Source of the DNA: Bacteroidales bacterium UBA5326
Lineage (GTDB): Bacteria; Bacteroidota; Bacteroidia; Bacteroidales; UBA932
Direction of reading: 5' to 3'
Assembly: GCA_002408205.1 (NCBI GenBank)
Contig: DHQY01000006.1
Location: forward strand, 1-30,752
DNA length: 30,752 nucleotides
The notes beneath the pieces were generated by a model. The model was given only the letters and a program-made list of their open reading frames with translations. It ran no database searches and had not been told where the DNA came from. The position numbers were made by a program, and so were the translations under genes. Below, piece after piece: positions 16,669 to 26,207 of this stretch (position 1 is the first letter of the stretch; every line of letters starts with the position of its first letter).

Positions 16669-18339
16669 ATGAAAAAGAATATAAATAAGATATTGGTTTT
16701 GGCAGCAGCCTCTTTATTGATGCTTACCTCTTGTATCAAAGACCTCGATACGCTGCCACTGAACGAGACCGACGCTACCTCCGAAACCGCATATGCGAAT
16801 CCAGAGAACTATCTCAACGGACTTGCCTATATTTACGGTTATTGGGCACTGGTCAGTCAAAACAACCCCGGTTCGTCCGATCTTGACTTTAATGATGCCG
16901 GTCAAAGTGAGCTCATACGTATGTATATGGTACTGAACGAACTGTCTACAGACTCATTTAAGATCATATGGGGTGACAACTACATTTCTCCTATTCAGTA
17001 TCACAAATGGACCTCTGCAGACAACGAAGCCATCATTGCGGTCTATACCCGCTGTATGAAAGGTATTACCCTGGTGAATGAATACCTGATTCAGACTTCG
17101 GATGGAAGGCTTGAAGAAAGAGGCCATTCCTCAAGCACCGATCTGGTGCACCAGTACCGTGCCGAGGCGCGGTTCAACAGAGCCCTTTTCTATTATCTGC
17201 TGCTTGACCTTTATGGAAACCCGCCTTTTGCCCTGGAAGAGAATATTGGGGGTGAACTTCCCGAACAGATAGGCCGTGCCAATCTTTATGCCTGGATAGA
17301 AGAGGAATTACTTGGTCTGGCCAACGGAGCGGAAATGCCGGAAAAAGGCGATGTGCCTTATCCCCGTGCCACTAAAGGAGCCGTTTGGGCTGTTTTAGCA
17401 CGTATGTACCTGAATGCCGAGGTGTATACCGGAACGGCTCAATGGCAGAAAGCCAAGGATGCCGCCAAAAACGTGATTGATATGGGATACACGCTGCACG
17501 ACAATTACCAGGAACTTTTCATGCAGGATAATACCACCAACGGCGCCACAAATGAATTTATCTACGCGATCTCCTATGATAAGGATAACACGCAAAGCTG
17601 GGGGGGAACCACCCATCTTGTGTCGTCTACTCTGAGTGCCGATGCCAATACAAACATCGGCAAAGAGCTTGGTCTGTCTACCAGGATTAACCCGGAAAGC
17701 TGGAACGGGTACCACGTGGCCGACGATTATGTTCAGCGTTTCCATCTGGCCGGTGTTGAATGGGGCGCTACTTTGGGGCTAGGTTATAACCGTGCCCAAA
17801 GTGACAAACGTGCGTTTTTTTACAATCTCGGCTCGGTCCCTGAATTTGACAACACCACCACCGATACCGGCTGGAGATGCTGGAAATTTACGGGTCTCTA
17901 TTCAGACGGACATGCGGTTTCGGACAGCGAATCGAATTATAAATTCTCGTCCATCGATTTCCCGTTATTCCGTCTGGCAGAAATGTATCTCATTTATGCC
18001 GAGGCCGATGCACGTCTTAATGGCGGGTACGTTTCAGATCCTACAGCTAAGGGTTACATTGCCCAGCTGCGCAGCCGCGCCGGTGTGACAGCCTCAACGC
18101 CAACCTCAATCGATCTGGACTGGCTTCTGGACGAAAGGGCCAGAGAGTTGATGTGGGAAGGCCATCGCAGGACTGACCTGATTCGTTACGGATATTTTAC
18201 GGCCATGACTTTTCCCTGGACCCTGAAGGGCGGAGTGGCCAACGGAAAAGTATCCCTGCCTGAATATCGGGAAATATATCCCATTATCCTGGATGATTTG
18301 AATGCCAATCCCAAACTGGTACAAAATCCGGGTTATTAA
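16669..18339 (+). CDS. susD: SusD/RagB-type starch-binding surface lipoprotein
   Basis: The 556-aa product has a lipobox LTSC (Cys22) followed by IKDLD. SusD-family features include the helical TPR-like core with YRAEARFNRALFYYLLLDLYG and, near the C-terminus, FRLAEMYLIYAEADARL and GHRRTDLIRYG. It forms the lid on SusC and binds helical maltooligosaccharides outside the cell. Acidic residues just after the Cys fit the surface-export signal of Bacteroidota lipoproteins. It is the second half of the susC-susD pair that defines the polysaccharide utilisation locus. Confidence 0.95.
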   Translation: MKKNINKILVLAAASLLMLTSCIKDLDTLPLNETDATSETAYANPENYLNGLAYIYGYWALVSQNNPGSSDLDFNDAGQSELIRMYMVLNELSTDSFKIIWGDNYISPIQYHKWTSADNEAIIAVYTRCMKGITLVNEYLIQTSDGRLEERGHSSSTDLVHQYRAEARFNRALFYYLLLDLYGNPPFALEENIGGELPEQIGRANLYAWIEEELLGLANGAEMPEKGDVPYPRATKGAVWAVLARMYLNAEVYTGTAQWQKAKDAAKNVIDMGYTLHDNYQELFMQDNTTNGATNEFIYAISYDKDNTQSWGGTTHLVSSTLSADANTNIGKELGLSTRINPESWNGYHVADDYVQRFHLAGVEWGATLGLGYNRAQSDKRAFFYNLGSVPEFDNTTTDTGWRCWKFTGLYSDGHAVSDSESNYKFSSIDFPLFRLAEMYLIYAEADARLNGGYVSDPTAKGYIAQLRSRAGVTASTPTSIDLDWLLDERARELMWEGHRRTDLIRYGYFTAMTFPWTLKGGVANGKVSLPEYREIYPIILDDLNANPKLVQNPGY

Positions 18340-18371
18340 CAGCAGATGAATTTACTCCTAAAGATAAGATT

Positions 18372-19481
18372 ATGAAATATATAAAATACATCACGATGCT
18401 TTTTGCCTCCGTTGTATTTCTTGCTTCATGCGATATGGAGATAGAAAAAGCAAAACTGGCTCCGCTCAGCGGGTTCCAGGCACCTGAACTTTATCCTCAG
18501 GGCCCGGTGCTGGTTAATGGAGATAACAATAAGACAGAAAGCGTTACCTTTAACTGGACACGCGCTTCATTCGGGGCTCCTGTCCAGATAGAATATTCGC
18601 TGTATCTGACTGCTAACGACAAAGTTGTTCTGGCCGGGCTCTCTTTTGCCAATTCACTGACCATGACCAAGTCTGACCTGAACGGTCTAGTATGCAACGA
18701 TCTGGGGGTGAGCCCCAACGAAACGATAGGAGTCACAGCGTATCTGCAAGCCAAGGTATATGGGACGAAAACCGAATCGGTAACTTCTAACTCAGTGGCA
18801 TTCAATGTGACTACTTATGCCGCCGAACTTCGCTCCCTCTTCATGCCGGGTAATTACCAGGGTTGGAATATTGAACAGGCTCCTCAGTTCTGGGAAACAG
18901 GCGGGGGAACCAATATTTACAATACCCTTACAGACCTTGAGGACGGCTCCGACCAGTACTCCTATTTCAAGATTACTGTGGCACGAAACTGGTCCGATGC
19001 AAACTGGGGCTATAACGCCCTCACCCCTTCGTGGTTCTGTCCCGAACAATCGGACAGCAACCTGTCGGTGGACCTGACCGAGGGAAGCATTAACTTAATT
19101 TCAGTAAACCGTGGCAAAATGACTATCGACAGAACCCATGTTGAGAACGTAGGCATGTGCGGAGCTTTTGACAAATGGAGTTATGCGACCAATGGCGATC
19201 TGCCTTTCGTATACGATGCCACCGAAAACGTGTGGACCTCTTCCGCAGTGACCTTTAACGATGCCGACGGTCTAGGATTCCTTGTAAGGCTTAATACATT
19301 AACTAACCGTGAAAACTGGGACGATAAATACGGTACGGACAATGAGTCCGATCCGGCCGTTCCCGGAGGTCTGAAACTGGTCAAAGGGGGCGGTGATATC
19401 AAAGTTCCTTCTGCAGGTACCTATATTATGAAACTGCACGGTAACAGAACTCCTTTTGTTCTGGTAATGGAAAAACAGTAA
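18372..19481 (+). CDS. susE: SusE-like outer-membrane starch-binding lipoprotein
   Basis: The 369-aa product has lipidated Cys20 (FLASC) followed by the acidic tract DMEIE, fitting surface display. After an N-terminal Ig-like SusE domain (~40-145, with VTFNWTRASFGAPVQIEYSL) it has two tandem starch-binding-like modules, ~154-255 (LFMPGNYQGWNIEQAP) and ~258-369 (VGMCGAFDKW). The Trp in the GxxQGWN motif is the kind of residue that stacks on glucose rings in SusE/SusF. The length and order match B. theta SusE, which also has two C-terminal binding modules. Confidence 0.9.
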   Translation: MKYIKYITMLFASVVFLASCDMEIEKAKLAPLSGFQAPELYPQGPVLVNGDNNKTESVTFNWTRASFGAPVQIEYSLYLTANDKVVLAGLSFANSLTMTKSDLNGLVCNDLGVSPNETIGVTAYLQAKVYGTKTESVTSNSVAFNVTTYAAELRSLFMPGNYQGWNIEQAPQFWETGGGTNIYNTLTDLEDGSDQYSYFKITVARNWSDANWGYNALTPSWFCPEQSDSNLSVDLTEGSINLISVNRGKMTIDRTHVENVGMCGAFDKWSYATNGDLPFVYDATENVWTSSAVTFNDADGLGFLVRLNTLTNRENWDDKYGTDNESDPAVPGGLKLVKGGGDIKVPSAGTYIMKLHGNRTPFVLVMEKQ

Positions 19482-19501
19482 CATTTTAAGGACAGAAGAT
19501 C

Positions 19502-22075
19502 ATGAAAATACTAAAATATTTATTTGCTGTTGCTGCTCTGGGTTTTGCGACCCTGTCGTGTGAGGTAATCAGCGAGGATGCATTCTCTACACTGCCTGTA
19601 CCTCCCGAAATGTATACGCATTCAAACATTCTCATGACATCAAATACAATGGATGAGTATGTGAATTTCTCGTGGAAACCGGCCCGCTTTCTGAGCGAAG
19701 GAGTTAATTATAATCTGTATGCAAAATACGGTAATACTTCAAAAATGATCTATTCCACCAAGGAGTATTTTTATTCGGCTCCCAAAACACAATTTAAAGA
19801 CGCGTTGTATGCGGCTTTCCCCAACCTTCCGGATAACGATACTTTCTCTATGTCGTTTTACGTGTCTGTGCCTTTTGGAATAGCCACCTATACCTCGGAA
19901 GAGATATCTGTTGATATTTATGCATATGGAGATGCTGTCTCGGCAGAAGTGAGCGCCGTTCAGTCATCGATTGTGCTCGATATCACCAATCCGGCCGGGG
20001 TGCTGGAACTGCTTACATGGACTCCTGCACGTCTGGAATATAACGAGGCTATTACATACAGCGTTCACCTCAAATACGGTACCGGTGAATACATGATGCT
20101 GGCTTCCGACATAACAGAAACTTCATTCTCCATGACCGTAGATGCTTTGAACGAAGCGGCCGTTGCCGCCGGGGCTCCCGAAGCTCAGCAGGCCGAGGTG
20201 GAATTCGCTGTCAAGGCCCATTCGGCCACTTACGAATCCGGAGTAATTTCGGCTGGTGTCTCACTGCTGTTAACTACGTATATTGCCACATATCCCGATT
20301 TCCTGTACCTTCCCGGGTCCTATAAACTGAACAACTGGGATCCTGCCACAGCACCAAAAATTGCCCAGTCGACCGTGAAGAAAGGGTACTATGAAGGAGT
20401 TGTGGATCTATCTACAGCCGACGGAAGCAACACCCAATTCAAGTTCTCACCCAAGCCTGCATGGGACGGCGATTTTGCCATAGACAACATCGTCTTGTCC
20501 ACATTCGGCAATGGATATACCTCTGTATCGGGTACAGGTACAACCGGCGGAAACCTCGAAGTGCCTTCGGGTCTGTACAACATTATTGTGAACAAAAAGC
20601 TCAATACGTTGTATATGATACAGATAGACAAGTTGAGCCTGATTGGTAACGCTCCTGTTGCCAGCAACGGATGGGCCAATGATGTAGATATGGAATACGA
20701 TCCGGTATCTCACACCTTTAGCACTGTGGCCGACATGGTTGCCGGTGAATTCAAGATTCGTGTGAACCACGATTGGACCCACTCGGCCGGAGGTCAAATC
20801 AACAAAATTTCTTTCAACCCGGGAGACAATAACAATATTGCCTTTAGCAGACCCGACGGCAATTACAAGGTGGTATTGAATGTGTCTGTGAACCCTTATA
20901 CTATCACATATATTAACACAAGTTTCCCTGAAAAGCTGTATATGCCCGGCGATCATCAGGGCTGGAATCCCGCCTCGGCGCCTTTCCTGCGCGGTGACAA
21001 CGAAGGCCATTACGAAGGCTACACGACCCTCAATGCCAACTTTAAGTTTACCAGCGCTCCCGACTGGGATCATACAAATTATGGCGGTTCGTTTAATGCA
21101 CTTGATGCCGACAGCGGAGCCGGTAATCTAACCGTTCCGGCACCGGGGTATTATTATCTCTATGTAGATTTATCCACTATGTCGGGTTCGGCCACACTCA
21201 TTGAACGCGTTGGGGTTGTAGGCAGTTTCTGTAACTGGGGCGATCCCTCCGATGCGGCTATGACCTATAATGCAACCGACGATATTTGGAAAGCCGAGGG
21301 ATTGGAATTCCCGGAAGGAACAAAGTATAAATTCCGGATGAACAGCGGCTGGACTATTAACCTGGGAGGGCAGCCAAACGACCTGGTGCAGGAAGGCGGC
21401 GATATGGCAGCTCCTTCTGCCGGGGTCTATACCATTACTTTGTCTATAGCCACAAAGCCCTACACCATGACCATTACCAGAACCGGTGATTTACAAACTC
21501 AATATGCCATGGAACTGGTAGTTGCCGGCGATTATTCCGGACACAACTGGAGCGGCACCGATGATCCCAAGTTATTTGGATCGGGAGACGGAACATACAA
21601 AGGTGCAATTACCATGCAACAAATGACCTGGGGTTTCAAGTTTGTGGAAAAGGGAACCAGCTGGATTGGCGGTACGCTCAATGAAGGCACCACTTATGAT
21701 TTCACTCTCTACAAAGACGATAACATGATGTTGCCTAACGGAACGTATTTCTGGAGTGTAGACCTTCCGGCCAAAACGGCCCATGCGCAGCCTGTTACTT
21801 CGGTAGGGCTGATAGGCAGTTTTGCCGGAAGCGGATGGAGTACCGACGTGCCCATGACATTCAGTGAAACATCCCTTACTTATTCTGTAACGCAGGCTTT
21901 TGCTGCCGGCGACGAATTTAAAGTACGTTTTAACGGAAACTGGGACTATAATCTGGGGGCTCCGCTAGCTGCCATGAAGTTCAACGGAGACAATATTAAG
22001 ATTTCCGAGGCAGGAGCTTACCTGGTGGTGCTCGATATGGCTAACACTCCCAATATGACCATAACAAAACAATAA
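19502..22075 (+). CDS. Enlarged SusF-like starch-binding lipoprotein with six tandem binding-like modules
   Basis: The 857-aa product has lipidated Cys20 (TLSC) followed by EVISED. Two N-terminal Ig/SusE-type domains (~45-150, VNFSWKPARFL; ~165-260, LLTWTPARLEY) precede six modules of about 95 residues starting near 266, 379, 478, 570, 671 and 768. They alternate between an A type (YLPGSYKLNNWDP, YMPGDHQGWNP, VAGDYSGHNW) and a B type (LIGNAPVASNGW, VVGSFCNWGDP, LIGSFAGSGW), each ending in a Y-x-hydrophobic strand. This is an (AB)3 array. It occupies the susF place, but SusF of B. theta is about 485 aa with three modules. It probably anchors starch at the cell surface. Confidence 0.88.
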   Translation: MKILKYLFAVAALGFATLSCEVISEDAFSTLPVPPEMYTHSNILMTSNTMDEYVNFSWKPARFLSEGVNYNLYAKYGNTSKMIYSTKEYFYSAPKTQFKDALYAAFPNLPDNDTFSMSFYVSVPFGIATYTSEEISVDIYAYGDAVSAEVSAVQSSIVLDITNPAGVLELLTWTPARLEYNEAITYSVHLKYGTGEYMMLASDITETSFSMTVDALNEAAVAAGAPEAQQAEVEFAVKAHSATYESGVISAGVSLLLTTYIATYPDFLYLPGSYKLNNWDPATAPKIAQSTVKKGYYEGVVDLSTADGSNTQFKFSPKPAWDGDFAIDNIVLSTFGNGYTSVSGTGTTGGNLEVPSGLYNIIVNKKLNTLYMIQIDKLSLIGNAPVASNGWANDVDMEYDPVSHTFSTVADMVAGEFKIRVNHDWTHSAGGQINKISFNPGDNNNIAFSRPDGNYKVVLNVSVNPYTITYINTSFPEKLYMPGDHQGWNPASAPFLRGDNEGHYEGYTTLNANFKFTSAPDWDHTNYGGSFNALDADSGAGNLTVPAPGYYYLYVDLSTMSGSATLIERVGVVGSFCNWGDPSDAAMTYNATDDIWKAEGLEFPEGTKYKFRMNSGWTINLGGQPNDLVQEGGDMAAPSAGVYTITLSIATKPYTMTITRTGDLQTQYAMELVVAGDYSGHNWSGTDDPKLFGSGDGTYKGAITMQQMTWGFKFVEKGTSWIGGTLNEGTTYDFTLYKDDNMMLPNGTYFWSVDLPAKTAHAQPVTSVGLIGSFAGSGWSTDVPMTFSETSLTYSVTQAFAAGDEFKVRFNGNWDYNLGAPLAAMKFNGDNIKISEAGAYLVVLDMANTPNMTITKQ
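20297..22072 (+). repeat. Six starch-binding-like modules in an alternating A-B pattern
   Basis: At protein level six units of about 290-310 bp follow one another within the SusF-like gene, starting near 20297, 20638, 20934, 21209, 21513 and 21802. Units 1, 3 and 5 begin with (L/M/V)(P/A)G(S/D)(Y/H); units 2, 4 and 6 begin with (L/V)(I/V)G(N/S) and contain K(I/F/V)R(V/M/F)N before a W. The DNA copies have diverged, so the duplication is old. Confidence 0.8.
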
Positions 22076-22090
22076 CCGGACTATGGCACA

Positions 22091-24157
22091 ATGAACAGAA
22101 GTTTTATATACCTGCTAATCTGTGCCTTGTCCCTTTTGTCGGTTTCCTGTCGCAAGGATCCGACTCCGGGGACCGGCCCCGGCGGAGGTGAAGATACCAT
22201 TCCGGTATCGTCCTTCGTCAAGGTGGTCGCTTCCCCAAAAGGCTGGGATTCAGACAAGCGAGCCGGTATTACTTACCAGCTGCTTGTCTATTCCTTTGCC
22301 GATAATGACAATGACGGATGGGGAGATTTCAGGGGAATTACGGATAAACTCGATTATATTGACGATCTGGGCGCATCCGCCATCTGGCTGTCCCCCGTGC
22401 ATCCTTCAGCCTCGTACCACGGATACGATGTGACGGATTTCTCTTTGGTCAACGAGCGTTACGGGACCATGGACGACTTCAGAAATCTGGTGGAAGAGGC
22501 GCATAAAAGGAATATAAGAATCTACCTGGATTACGTGATTAACCATACGGGAACGGGACACCGGTGGTTCCAGTCTGCCATAACCGGGGAAAAGAGTCCA
22601 TACAGGGATTTCTATATTTTTTCCCAAACCCCTCAGGCAGATATTTCTTCGGGAAAAATTCCAATGATTGCTACCGAAGGAGCGGGCGGCTACGACAGCG
22701 GACAATGGTTCTCTGTATCGAATACTACCGCGGTGCGATATCGGTTTACGCTTAACTGGTCGAATCCTGCCTATCCGACCGTCACTGTTGCACCCGCTGA
22801 GGAAATAGATCCCGACAATCCCGACACATCTACCCAGGGAGCCAAATACCTTTATTTTGGGGACGGCATAATGAAGAAATTCTATTCCGCCGGAAATAAC
22901 ATTTATACGCTTAGCCTCGATTTCAGTTCTTCCTGGGGTTTTCTAATCCGCACCTCCAACGATCCTTCCTGGCCGCAGGGCACTAAATACGGAGCCGGGA
23001 GCCAAACCGGCTCGATAATTACCCCGGGTGTCCCGTTTACTTTATATACAAATACATCGGGCAACGAAAACGTGTACGATATCCAGATGCCCGGTGCCAC
23101 CAAATACCATTCTCATTTCTGGACCAGCTGGTTTGCAGACCTGAATTACGGCGCGGTAGATACCGCAGAACGCTCGGGAGCGTTCCGGGCCGTAGTGGAC
23201 GATGCCAGGGTCTGGATAGACGCCGGCATAGACGGGTTCAGACTGGATGCTGTGAAGCATATATACCATAATGCCAGTTCTTCTGAGAATCCTCAGTTTC
23301 TCAAAAAATTTTACAATGCGGTAAACGCATACTACCGGCAAAACCATTCAAACGATATATATATGGTAGGGGAGGTCTATTCTGAATACGACCAGGTCGC
23401 TCCATACTATGCAGGCCTCCCTGCTTTATTTGAGTTCTCCTTCTGGAATCGTCTTAAATGGGCGTTACAGAACAATACCGGATGTTATATTGCTTCTGAC
23501 CTGAACTCTTATCCCGTTCATTATGCGCAATACAGAGAGGATTATATTATTGCTACCAAACTTTCCAATCACGATGAGGTGCGAACCAGGACCGAACTCG
23601 GGAACTCCCTCCAAAAGGCCGTTCAGGCCGGTGCCGTACTGCTGACGGCACGGGGAAATCCCTATATTTACTATGGCGAGGAGCTGGGCTATACAGGCAA
23701 CAAAACAAACGGTGATATTTATGTACGAAGCCCCATGCTATGGGGAGACGGCTATACCACCACTTACACAACAGATGTTGATCCTTCGCTATCTGCGAAT
23801 GTGGGTACGGTGGTGACACAACAGGCAGATACCACATCTATACTCAGGGTTTACCGTAAATTTACCAGGGCAAGGAATACCTATCCGGCACTGGCATACG
23901 GAACTATGACAAAGCATGGTGTATACAACCAGACCAGTTCTGATACTTATCCCTCACTGGCTGCCTGGTACAGAACATACGGGAGCGAAAAATTGCTTGT
24001 TCTGCATAACCTGGGAAATTCTTCATTGACATTCCCTGTTACTGATCAGATAAAGAATGCCGTTGTATGCCACGGAAATGTATATGTAAAGGCTGAATCT
24101 GCCCAAAGCACTGTGAAGATGGATGCGTATTCCTCTGTGGTATTTGAAATACAATAA
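22091..24157 (+). CDS. susG: SusG-type surface alpha-amylase (GH13 with inserted CBM58)
   Basis: The 688-aa lipoprotein (SVSC, Cys20, then RKD) is an endo-acting alpha-amylase that cuts starch at the cell surface. GH13 motifs are AIWLSPVHPSASYHGYDVTD, the nucleophile Asp386 in GIDGFRLDAVKH, the acid/base Glu428 in MVGEVYSE and Asp495 in LSNHDEVRTR. These sit two to three residues from the D388/E431/D498 set reported for B. theta SusG. An insertion at about 210-330 between barrel elements carries aromatic-rich strands (VRYRFTLNW, SWGFLIRTS) and corresponds to the CBM58 starch-binding domain of SusG. It follows the SusF-like gene by 15 nt. Confidence 0.95.
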   Translation: MNRSFIYLLICALSLLSVSCRKDPTPGTGPGGGEDTIPVSSFVKVVASPKGWDSDKRAGITYQLLVYSFADNDNDGWGDFRGITDKLDYIDDLGASAIWLSPVHPSASYHGYDVTDFSLVNERYGTMDDFRNLVEEAHKRNIRIYLDYVINHTGTGHRWFQSAITGEKSPYRDFYIFSQTPQADISSGKIPMIATEGAGGYDSGQWFSVSNTTAVRYRFTLNWSNPAYPTVTVAPAEEIDPDNPDTSTQGAKYLYFGDGIMKKFYSAGNNIYTLSLDFSSSWGFLIRTSNDPSWPQGTKYGAGSQTGSIITPGVPFTLYTNTSGNENVYDIQMPGATKYHSHFWTSWFADLNYGAVDTAERSGAFRAVVDDARVWIDAGIDGFRLDAVKHIYHNASSSENPQFLKKFYNAVNAYYRQNHSNDIYMVGEVYSEYDQVAPYYAGLPALFEFSFWNRLKWALQNNTGCYIASDLNSYPVHYAQYREDYIIATKLSNHDEVRTRTELGNSLQKAVQAGAVLLTARGNPYIYYGEELGYTGNKTNGDIYVRSPMLWGDGYTTTYTTDVDPSLSANVGTVVTQQADTTSILRVYRKFTRARNTYPALAYGTMTKHGVYNQTSSDTYPSLAAWYRTYGSEKLLVLHNLGNSSLTFPVTDQIKNAVVCHGNVYVKAESAQSTVKMDAYSSVVFEIQ

Positions 24158-24160
24158 AAG

Positions 24161-24844
24161 ATGATAAAACGTATAATTGACGTCTTACTGATACTTACTG
24201 CCGTCTGGGTTTCATCCTGTTCCCCCAACATGTCCCGGAATCCGGTATTCGATTACATGGAACCGGCACCCGTTCTTGCTCTTGAACAAGATACCACACG
24301 GGTTATAATACGTGATTTATTTCCGGCACTTGCCGGAATTGACCGCGCAGAAGGTCCCGGACTGACTGTATTGCCTTCCTCTTCCTGGGACACTGTCCTG
24401 ATATGCCTGAGGAATGATACACCATCCATGACAGTCCTTAATGTGTTTTCCGAAAGACAAAAGGCCTCGGTCCCCGTAAGGAAAATGGATATGTTGCATA
24501 ATCTGCCTGCAGGAACCGGACCCTGTCCGCGAATTACCGTGTTTCCGCCTACCCCAAAAGAAGATGCTCTTTGCGTGGTGAAGGTTGAGAATGCTCCCGC
24601 ACGCCTGCTGGTGTTCTGGCAGAACAGTCTTGTTGAGGAAGTAACGCTGCGGGGAGGCGAAAATGACAGCTACCCGGTGGTTCTGCCGGGTTTTACCGCA
24701 CTGATAGACCGTTCGTATCTGCGGATCTATGCATTCAATGCAACAGGAATTTCTAACGATTTACTTATTCCGCTCGACAAAGGACGGATTGTTACGCAAA
24801 CCGTCCTGCTCAACAGAACTGACAAGTACCCCCTGACTAACTAA
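24161..24844 (+). CDS. Orphan lipoprotein of the starch operon
   Basis: The 227-aa product has a lipoprotein signal (VSSC, Cys20). The residues after the Cys (SPNMSRN) lack an acidic cluster, so it is probably retained on the periplasmic side. The mature part is predicted as two beta-rich domains; the C-terminal one contains ARLLVFWQNSLVEEV and SYLRIYAFNATGISNDLLIP. I do not recognise a named family. My unverified impression is that this C-terminal part resembles accessory N-terminal modules of some Bacteroidales alpha-amylases. The gene is 3 nt after susG and 11 nt before a second GH13 gene, so it is surely part of the operon; a role in presenting glucan to the next enzyme is a guess. Confidence 0.75.
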   Translation: MIKRIIDVLLILTAVWVSSCSPNMSRNPVFDYMEPAPVLALEQDTTRVIIRDLFPALAGIDRAEGPGLTVLPSSSWDTVLICLRNDTPSMTVLNVFSERQKASVPVRKMDMLHNLPAGTGPCPRITVFPPTPKEDALCVVKVENAPARLLVFWQNSLVEEVTLRGGENDSYPVVLPGFTALIDRSYLRIYAFNATGISNDLLIPLDKGRIVTQTVLLNRTDKYPLTN

Positions 24845-24855
24845 CAGACAAAGAG

Positions 24856-26205
24856 ATGAAGAATCCTGTCTTTTACATTGTAACCTTATTAATTATGATT
24901 TTTTCTGCAGGGGGCTGTATGCCCCGTACCCCCGACGGGATCCACCCGAAATGGAGCCGAAATGCCGTGATGTATGAAGTGAATACCCGGCAGATCACCA
25001 TGGAAGGCACGTTTGCTGCTTTTCAGAGAAAGCTGCCCGGGTTGAAAAAAATGGGTATTGATATTATTTGGTTCATGCCCATCTACCCCATAGGAGAGGA
25101 AGGCCGCAAAGGCACGCTCGGTTCTTATTATGCCATTAAAGATTATACGGCTGTTAATCCCGAATTCGGGACTCTGCAGGACTTCAAAAACTGTGTGCAG
25201 GAAGCTCACCGTCTGGGAATGAAAGTGATTATAGACTGGGTTGCCGCTCACACTTCCCGCGATGCCGTATGGCTGGACCATTACGATTGGTATATCAGAA
25301 GAACTGATGGTCAACCCGAATTCCTCTATGACTGGTCCGATGTGGCACGTCTTAACTATGAAAACCCGGAAATGCGTCAGGCAATGCTCCAGGCCATGAT
25401 GTTCTGGGTAAAAGAGGCCGATGTGGATGGATTCCGTTGCGATATGGCCGATCTCACTCCTGTTGATTTCTGGGAATGGGCCGTTCCCCGGCTCAGGCAG
25501 ATAAAACCGGACCTCTTTATGCTGGCCGAATCTGAGAATCCTGTCAACACAAAGAATGCATTCAATGCCTTCTATGCATGGACCGTGCATCACACGTTAA
25601 ACGATATGGCAGCCGGACGCAAGAATACAGATAGCTTGCGTACCTGCTTGCAGACCATGAACAAATTATTCGGTTCACGTGCCATTCCTCTGCTCTTTAC
25701 ATCCAATCACGATGAAAACTCCTGGAACGGGACGGAATTCGAGCGTTTGGGTCCCGCTGTGCGTCAGATGGCTGTATTGACTTTTGCCCTGCCCGGTCTG
25801 CCGCTTATTTATACCGGACAGGAACTTGGAAATAAAAAAAGGTTGGAATTTTTTGAAAAAGATTTTGCCGGAGATTCGGACCCCGAAGGTTTTTCTTCGT
25901 TTTATTCCAAACTAATCTGTTTGAAAGCGAATACACCGGCCCTGGCGGTGCCTCCTTATGGAGGCACCGTGGTAGATATGGCTAATACAAACCCTCAGAA
26001 CGTTTTTTCTTTTACCCGGTCCGTTGAAGGAAGCCGCATACTGGCACTATTTAATTTTTCCGGTCTTCCCGTTTCGTTTCAAATAACCGATCCTACTGTT
26101 GAGGGGACCTACAGGAATGCTTTCTCAGGTGAAGTGACGGTTATTCTGACCAATACTGTCTGGGAAATGGTTCCATATGAATTCCTTATATTTACTGCTA
26201 AATAA
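24856..26205 (+). CDS. GH13 alpha-amylase-family lipoprotein
   Basis: The 449-aa product has a lipoprotein signal (AGGC, Cys21) followed by MPRTPDG without an acidic cluster, so it is probably periplasm-facing. It has a compact GH13 barrel: IIWFMPIYPIG, YYAIKDYTAVNPEFG, nucleophile Asp196 in VDGFRCDMAD, acid/base Glu225 in MLAESEN, Asp286 in TSNHDENSW, then GLPLIYTGQELG. A short beta domain closes it from about 375. There is no CBM, and the enzyme is shorter than SusG, which fits action on oligosaccharides. The exact specificity (amylase, maltogenic or glucosidase-like) cannot be told. The next gene starts 2 nt after its stop. Confidence 0.92.
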   Translation: MKNPVFYIVTLLIMIFSAGGCMPRTPDGIHPKWSRNAVMYEVNTRQITMEGTFAAFQRKLPGLKKMGIDIIWFMPIYPIGEEGRKGTLGSYYAIKDYTAVNPEFGTLQDFKNCVQEAHRLGMKVIIDWVAAHTSRDAVWLDHYDWYIRRTDGQPEFLYDWSDVARLNYENPEMRQAMLQAMMFWVKEADVDGFRCDMADLTPVDFWEWAVPRLRQIKPDLFMLAESENPVNTKNAFNAFYAWTVHHTLNDMAAGRKNTDSLRTCLQTMNKLFGSRAIPLLFTSNHDENSWNGTEFERLGPAVRQMAVLTFALPGLPLIYTGQELGNKKRLEFFEKDFAGDSDPEGFSSFYSKLICLKANTPALAVPPYGGTVVDMANTNPQNVFSFTRSVEGSRILALFNFSGLPVSFQITDPTVEGTYRNAFSGEVTVILTNTVWEMVPYEFLIFTAK

Positions 26206-26207
26206 TT

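Noticed and set aside
20447..21073. Antisense open frame of 208 codons opposite the SusF-like gene
   Set aside because: It mirrors a clearly coding, repetitive gene on the plus strand; its product has no recognisable domain.
24889..25593. Antisense open frame of 234 codons opposite the second GH13 gene
   Set aside because: The plus strand has intact GH13 catalytic motifs here; the antisense product looks like a shadow (His/Ile/Gly-rich, no motif).
24161..26205. A single amylase gene split by a frameshift into the orphan lipoprotein and the GH13 gene
   Set aside because: The second gene has its own start and complete lipoprotein signal peptide, and the first ends in a normal stop, so two separate genes are the simpler reading.
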